From an uncultured Oscillospiraceae bacterium (GTDB lineage: Bacteria > Bacillota > Clostridia > Oscillospirales > Acutalibacteraceae), in NCBI GenBank assembly GCA_900547095.1, contig URFG01000005.1:1-64000 (forward strand): a stretch of DNA of 64,000 nucleotides, read 5' to 3'. The notes below the pieces were generated by a model. The model made no database searches. It saw only the letters and a program-made list of their open reading frames with translations, and was not told the origin of the DNA. Position numbers and translations under genes: made by a program. Shown here piece by piece: positions 59,601 through 64,000 of the stretch. Each line of letters starts with the position of its first letter. Position 1 is the stretch's first letter.

Positions 59601-60779
59601 TTAAATTGCCAGATCTTTTTCTTTATAAACAAACACGGCTGTGAGTACCATTATAAGCGGGAAAATCATACTTGTTAAAAACCCTGCATTAAGTCCTTTG
59701 GAATTTGCAACAAGACCTAAAATCCAAGGTCCTATAGAGCAGCCGATATCGCCGCTGAGCGCGAATATACCGAACATCAAAGTTCCTCCGCCGACAAATC
59801 TTTTCGCCGCCATTGAATATGTGCCCGGCCAAGAAAAGCTTACCGAAAATCCGCAAAGTGCGCAGGCAAGCAATGCAAGAGCAGGAACATTTACAAGACC
59901 GACTGCGAGATAACATAGACAGCAAATAATGTTATTTAGAACAAGGACTATTTTCGGTGAATATTTTCCTGCAAAAATTCCGAAAACAACTCTGCCTAAT
60001 CCCATTGCGATCGCAAAAGCACACGGCCCCATTATGTCCCCTACCACTTTACTGACGCCGAGTCCCCTTTGGGCAAACATTGACGCCCACTGCGACATGG
60101 CAAGCTCGCTGGCGCCTGCGCAAAGCATAAAGATAACAAAGCAAATAAAATCCTTTGAAAAGATCATTTCTTTGGCTGTTACTTTTTTCGCATCTTCTTC
60201 AAATTCAACTACAGGAACTTTAGAAAACACAAAAAGATTTAAAAGCGGAACTGCCGCCCATACAAGGGGAATAATATTCCAATTGTCAGCTTTAAATAAA
60301 GCAAGCAGTGCAGTTGTGGCAATCACGGTGAAAGCCTGACCCCAGCAATAAAACGAATGCAGAAAAGCCATATTTGCGGCCTTATTATCGCTCGGCAAAA
60401 GCTCTATCATAGGACTGATAACGACTTCTATAACTCCGCTGCCGCTCGCATAGAAAATAAGGCTTATTATTATCCCGAGATAGCTGTTGCCGATCATACC
60501 GGGCAAAACGCTTAGCAAACAAAGACCTGTCGTCGCCATCAAATGAGAGATAAGCGCAGTGTTTTTATAACCTATTTTTTTAACTATCGACGGAGTGAGC
60601 ATATCCACGATGAGCTGAATAAAGAAGTTTATGAAAACAAGTCTGCCGAGTTCTTCATAGCTTAATTTATACTCATCCTGCAAAACGACAAAAAGAATAG
60701 GAAGAAAATTATTGACTATCGCCTGAACGACATATCCTATATAACAAGCAATTTTAGTGCTTTTATAACTTTTAAACAT
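59601..60779 (-). CDS. MFS transporter
   Basis: A 392-residue 12-helix carrier, FucP/AraJ-like in overall pattern. NFLPILFVVLQDEYKLSYEE and FINFFIQLIVDMLTPSIVKK lead it, with GLGRVVFGIFAGKYSPKIVL in the second half. The substrate cannot be deduced. It shares a transcript with the deaminase gene. Confidence 0.88.
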   Translation of the reverse strand: MFKSYKSTKIACYIGYVVQAIVNNFLPILFVVLQDEYKLSYEELGRLVFINFFIQLIVDMLTPSIVKKIGYKNTALISHLMATTGLCLLSVLPGMIGNSYLGIIISLIFYASGSGVIEVVISPMIELLPSDNKAANMAFLHSFYCWGQAFTVIATTALLALFKADNWNIIPLVWAAVPLLNLFVFSKVPVVEFEEDAKKVTAKEMIFSKDFICFVIFMLCAGASELAMSQWASMFAQRGLGVSKVVGDIMGPCAFAIAMGLGRVVFGIFAGKYSPKIVLVLNNIICCLCYLAVGLVNVPALALLACALCGFSVSFSWPGTYSMAAKRFVGGGTLMFGIFALSGDIGCSIGPWILGLVANSKGLNAGFLTSMIFPLIMVLTAVFVYKEKDLAI

Positions 60780-60790
60780 TTTTTTACTCC

Positions 60791-60826
60791 AAAAAAATAC
60801 ACGGAAATCCGGTATGATTTCCGTGT
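60791..60826 (-). terminator. Terminator of rpmB
   Basis: ACACGGAAATC (60799-60809) pairs with 60816-60826, and the minus strand ends ATTTTTTTGG. Confidence 0.88.
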
Positions 60827-60846
60827 TAATTTAAAATAAAGAAATA

Positions 60847-61035
60847 TCAGATAGCTCTTGTTACCTTACCGGAACGCAGGCAGCGGGTGCAAGCGTTGAT
60901 ACGGCGGGGCGTACCGTTAACTATTGCCTTTACTTTTTTAACATTCGGCTTCCAAGTTCTGTTAGAGCGCCTGTGCGAGTGAGAAACCTTTATACCGAAA
61001 GCAATTTCTTTATTGCAAATATCACATTTTGCCAT
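60847..61035 (-). CDS. rpmB: 50S ribosomal protein L28
   Basis: A 62-residue ribosomal protein. Start ATG 61035 (MAKCDICNKEIAFGIKVSHS) is preferred because AGGAGG is 8 bases away; the ATG at 61041 would be too close. It keeps the CxxC...CxxC zinc pattern (CDICNK and CTRCLRSG), so it is the zinc-binding form. Confidence 0.96.
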   Translation of the reverse strand: MAKCDICNKEIAFGIKVSHSHRRSNRTWKPNVKKVKAIVNGTPRRINACTRCLRSGKVTRAI

Positions 61036-61147
61036 ATTCATAACCTCCTTTAAAAGCGGCTTTATAATTAAACCTAACTATACAACAGTACTATAATAAC
61101 AGAAAAAAACTTAAAATGCAAGCATTTTTTTGTGTTTTTTGAAATTT

Positions 61148-62131
61148 TTATATTTCCGATCTTTTCGGTCTTGTCATAAGACTTTCTACGACCGTATTTA
61201 TATCAGCGTTTTCATAAAGTACCGAATAGCATTCTTCCACTATCGGCATTTCGATTTTATTTTTCTTTGCAAGCTGGTGAGCCATTAAAGCGGCATAGTA
61301 ACCCTCTACTGTACCGACAGTTTTTAAAGCCTCGCTTACGCTCATGCCTTTTCCGACTAAAATTCCGAATCTATTATTCCTGCTGTGCATTGAAGTGCAG
61401 GTAACGACAAGGTCACCTATTCCGGTAAGTCCTGAAAAGGTTGAGGCTTTAGCTCCCATTGCAATTCCGAGTCTTGACATTTCCGCAAGGCCTCTTGTAA
61501 TAAGCGCCGCTCTTGTATTATCACCAAAGCCTAATCCCGCACACATTCCCGAGCATATTGCGATAACATTTTTAAGCGCTCCGCCAAGCTCCACTCCTAT
61601 CACATCATCAGATGTATAAACTCTGAAAAACTTATTAGAAAGCTGATCCTGAACGACCTCTGCGGCAGATGCGCATTCCGAAGCCGCAACGATAGAAGTA
61701 GGCATTTTTCTCGCAACCTCTTCCGCGTGGGAGGGCCCGGAAAGAATAACAATATCCGCCTCGGGCAATTCTTCCGAAATCACCTGCGAAAGCCTTTTAA
61801 GGCTTCCCTTTTCAAGACCTTTTGATACGCTTACGATTATTCCTCTTTTTTTATATTTTTTAAGCGAGCAGGCAACCGAGTGCACTGCAGTTGACGGAAC
61901 AGCGATAATAGTTATAAGCGCGTCAGTAACGCAGCTCAAATCGGAAGTTATATCTATTTCGCTCGGAATGATTATACCGTTTAAAAGCTTATCATTAGTG
62001 CGTTTGGTTTTAAGCATTTCGACTTCTTCTTCAAAAGGCGACCATAAAGTAACGGTGTGACCGTTTTCAAAAGCATTGATAGCAAGAGCTATTCCCCAAC
62101 CGCCTGAACCTAAAACAACGATTTTAGACAT
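61148..62131 (-). CDS. gpsA: NAD(P)-dependent glycerol-3-phosphate dehydrogenase
   Basis: Makes sn-glycerol 3-phosphate for phospholipid synthesis. The 327 residues have VLGSGGWGIALAINAFENG, LSGPSHAEEVARKMPTSIV and ALKNVIAICSGMCAGLGFG. It is downstream of plsY by one base, so both steps of the pathway are made together. Confidence 0.96.
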   Translation of the reverse strand: MSKIVVLGSGGWGIALAINAFENGHTVTLWSPFEEEVEMLKTKRTNDKLLNGIIIPSEIDITSDLSCVTDALITIIAVPSTAVHSVACSLKKYKKRGIIVSVSKGLEKGSLKRLSQVISEELPEADIVILSGPSHAEEVARKMPTSIVAASECASAAEVVQDQLSNKFFRVYTSDDVIGVELGGALKNVIAICSGMCAGLGFGDNTRAALITRGLAEMSRLGIAMGAKASTFSGLTGIGDLVVTCTSMHSRNNRFGILVGKGMSVSEALKTVGTVEGYYAALMAHQLAKKNKIEMPIVEECYSVLYENADINTVVESLMTRPKRSEI

Positions 62132-62132
62132 A

Positions 62133-62816
62133 TCACTTTCTCCTGACTCTAATATGTTTTTCCTCGCCTGAAATTATTCTTTTTATATTAGGAATATGTT
62201 TAATAATGATTATAACTCCCATACAGATACTGGGGAGCGCCTGCGGAATAACCGCCGCGTTTAAATCAAAGGGATTTTTAAAAATTCCTATCGGGCTGTT
62301 ATTGAATACCACCGAAAGAGTTATTACGACCACGGTGGCAACAAGAGAACCTATAGAAACGGTTTTAGATAAAAGCGTAACGAGAGCAAAAACAACTAAA
62401 CCTATTATGATTGCTTTAGGACAGCAGACAGCATAAATTCCTACGCTTACCGCAACTCCCTTTCCGCCTCTGAACTGATAAAACAGCGGAAAAACGTGAC
62501 CTATCATACATATAAGACCGCAGAGATACGCGCCGTAAATCGGATATGCCCACGAAAGCGTGGGGTCCGCTGATAAAATTTGGCTGAAAACAGCTTTTCC
62601 TATAAGGCAGGCAGCAAAGCCCTTAAGAGCGTCACACAAGAATGTGAGAATACCGGGCACTACTCCCCCGACTCTTAAAACATTTGTAGCTCCGGCGTTT
62701 CCGCTGCCGAAATCTCTTATATCATTTTTAGTAAAGCATTTGGTGAAAATAACCGCGAAGTTAATACTTCCGAGAAAATAAGCGGCTAAAATTGTACCGA
62801 TAACTGCAAACGCCAT
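62133..62816 (-). CDS. plsY: Glycerol-3-phosphate acyltransferase PlsY
   Basis: Membrane acyltransferase that transfers acyl from acyl-phosphate to glycerol 3-phosphate. The 227 residues have six hydrophobic segments with the motifs FGSGNAGATNVLRVGG, RGGKGVAVSVGIYAV and HIPNIKRIISGEE. It overlaps der by one base, the der-plsY-gpsA order being conserved in Firmicutes. Confidence 0.95.
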   Translation of the reverse strand: MAFAVIGTILAAYFLGSINFAVIFTKCFTKNDIRDFGSGNAGATNVLRVGGVVPGILTFLCDALKGFAACLIGKAVFSQILSADPTLSWAYPIYGAYLCGLICMIGHVFPLFYQFRGGKGVAVSVGIYAVCCPKAIIIGLVVFALVTLLSKTVSIGSLVATVVVITLSVVFNNSPIGIFKNPFDLNAAVIPQALPSICMGVIIIIKHIPNIKRIISGEEKHIRVRRK

Positions 62817-64000
62817 TATTTTTCCCCTCTTTCCCGAATAACAAATTTAACCGGTGTGCCCTCAAGACCGAATACCGATCTTATCTGATTTTCTAGATAT
62901 CTCTGATATGAAAAATGGAAAAGATCTTTATTATTGCAAAAGCATACAAAGGTGGGCGGACAGGTAGAAGCCTGAGTCATATAATAAATTCTTAGCCTTT
63001 TGCCCTTATCCGTGGGCGGCTGAACGCGCGAAGTGGCATCGGCAAGGATATCGTTGAGCTTACCTGTGGAAATACGCATAGCATTTTGCGCATAAACATA
63101 TTTTATAAGCTCAAAAAGCTTGTCTATCCGCTGACCGGTCTTCGCCGAAATAAAGATAATAGGCGCAAAGGACATAAAAGAAAAGTCAACGGCAAGCTTT
63201 TTTCTGTAAGAATCCATAGTCTGCCCGTCTTTTTCAACAATATCCCATTTATTAACAACTATAATGCACGCTTTGCCCTGTTCGAGAGCAAGACCTGCGA
63301 CTTTGGAATCCTGTTCGGTAAATCCGTCGGTTCCGTCTATCATTATAACACAAACATTGGCTCTTTCAATAGCCATTTTTGCTCTTAAAACACTGTATTT
63401 TTCTATTTTATCTTCTATCTTGCTTTTTCTTCGGAGTCCCGCAGTATCGATAAAATTAAATCTGCCGAATTTGTTTTCAACAAGCGTGTCTATCGCGTCG
63501 CGCGTGGTTCCCGCAATATCGGAAACGATAGACCTTTCCTCGCCCGAGATTTTATTTACAAGCGAAGATTTTCCCGCGTTAGGCTTACCTATAACAGCCA
63601 CTTCTATAGTATCGGGATCTTCATCCGAAAAGCTTAAGTCCGGAAGATTTTCCATAACCGCGTCAAGAAGATCGCCTGTTCCGTGACCGTGAACGGATGA
63701 TACGCCTATCGGCTCCGAAAGCCCGAGATTATAAAATTCATAAAATTCGGGCGGCATATCTCCTACAGCGTCGCATTTATTCACGCACAGAAGAATCGGT
63801 TTTCCGCTTTTTCGAAGCATAGCTGCTATTTCTTCGTCAGCCGCGGTAACGCCGCTTTTTAAATCGGTAACGAAAATTATCACCGAGGCTGTTTCGACTG
63901 CAAGTTCTGCCTGAGCGCGCATTCCCGAAAGAATGGTATCATCGGAATCCGGCTCAATTCCGCCTGTATCGATCAGCATTATTTTTCTGCCTTTCCATTC
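62816..64000 (-). CDS. der: Ribosome-assembly GTPase Der/EngA, 3' part (runs off the window)
   Basis: Two tandem GTPase domains that help 50S assembly. The end of the first domain is present (EWKGRKIMLIDTGGI, NKCDAVGDMPPEF), then the second with G1 VAVIGKPNAGKSSLVNKISG, switch DIAGTTRDAIDTL, G3 DTAGLRRKS and G4 VVNKWDIVEKDG, and a C-terminal KH-like domain (residues ending VKFVIRERGEK). The first G1 motif lies beyond the right edge. The apparent ATG at 63979 is internal. Confidence 0.96.
   Translation of the reverse strand, partial: EWKGRKIMLIDTGGIEPDSDDTILSGMRAQAELAVETASVIIFVTDLKSGVTAADEEIAAMLRKSGKPILLCVNKCDAVGDMPPEFYEFYNLGLSEPIGVSSVHGHGTGDLLDAVMENLPDLSFSDEDPDTIEVAVIGKPNAGKSSLVNKISGEERSIVSDIAGTTRDAIDTLVENKFGRFNFIDTAGLRRKSKIEDKIEKYSVLRAKMAIERANVCVIMIDGTDGFTEQDSKVAGLALEQGKACIIVVNKWDIVEKDGQTMDSYRKKLAVDFSFMSFAPIIFISAKTGQRIDKLFELIKYVYAQNAMRISTGKLNDILADATSRVQPPTDKGKRLRIYYMTQASTCPPTFVCFCNNKDLFHFSYQRYLENQIRSVFGLEGTPVKFVIRERGEK

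Overview
The window looks like a 64 kb chromosomal piece of an uncultured, low-to-moderate GC, spore-forming-lineage member of the Clostridia, most like gut Oscillospirales/Ruminococcaceae. Evidence: an uninterrupted sporulation sigma factor of the SigK/SigE type, a PPi-type phosphofructokinase, a DUF1540 protein, a CD1247-like acidic Cys protein, the tig-clpP-clpX and rplS-lepB-ylqF-rnhB-yraN gene orders, and short intergenic spaces with strong Shine-Dalgarno sites and many intrinsic terminators. No plasmid, prophage or CRISPR hallmark dominates; most of the window is core genome.

Layout. 0-5.2 kb (+): a branched-chain amino acid ABC operon whose binding protein is circularly permuted, followed by livH-livM-livG-livF. 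5.2-18.4 kb (-): degV, a 274 bp terminal-inverted-repeat element, a ComEC-like hydrolase, ftsK/spoIIIE, tepA, a sugar-ABC ATPase, an rRNA pseudouridine synthase, a DUF4830 protein, ispD-ispF, a CD1247-like protein, efp and a TrkH/TrkA potassium system. 18.5-28.4 kb (mixed): LCP-family cell-wall ligase, PPi-PFK, radical SAM protein, exonuclease, typA, a FlaA1/CapD-type sugar epimerase/dehydratase, mtaB and sigK. 28.4-45.9 kb: clpX-clpP-tig, metallophosphoesterase, DUF1540, thrC, dipeptidase, yraN-rnhB-ylqF-lepB-rplS, rsmD-coaD-coiled-coil protein, tspO, a PHP histidinol phosphatase, gapA, two flavoproteins and a histidine phosphatase.

45.9-58.9 kb is the accessory part: a GH2 beta-mannosidase-like enzyme divergent from an AraC regulator, a DUF2325 protein, a lysis-like trio (one-helix peptide, Amidase_2, DUF1906-like protein), a broken InlB-repeat secreted protein, a 0.6 kb hairpin-rich non-coding stretch, and a transporter/DeoR/PHP-phosphoesterase cassette bounded by inverted 18 bp repeats, a truncated histidine phosphatase copy and a longer pair of direct repeats. 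It ends at a tRNA-Thr gene. 59-64 kb (-) returns to core genes: dCMP deaminase, an MFS transporter, rpmB, gpsA, plsY and the 3' part of der.

The most unusual item is the circular permutation in the LivK-type binding protein (the lobe order is swapped but both halves are intact and lead straight into its permease genes). Next are a pair of dispersed palindromic elements, two places where the Shine-Dalgarno of a downstream gene lies inside the 3' arm of a terminator-like hairpin, and a probable AraC operator with two 12 bp direct repeats exactly 21 bp apart. All calls are from reading the sequence; no database search was run.
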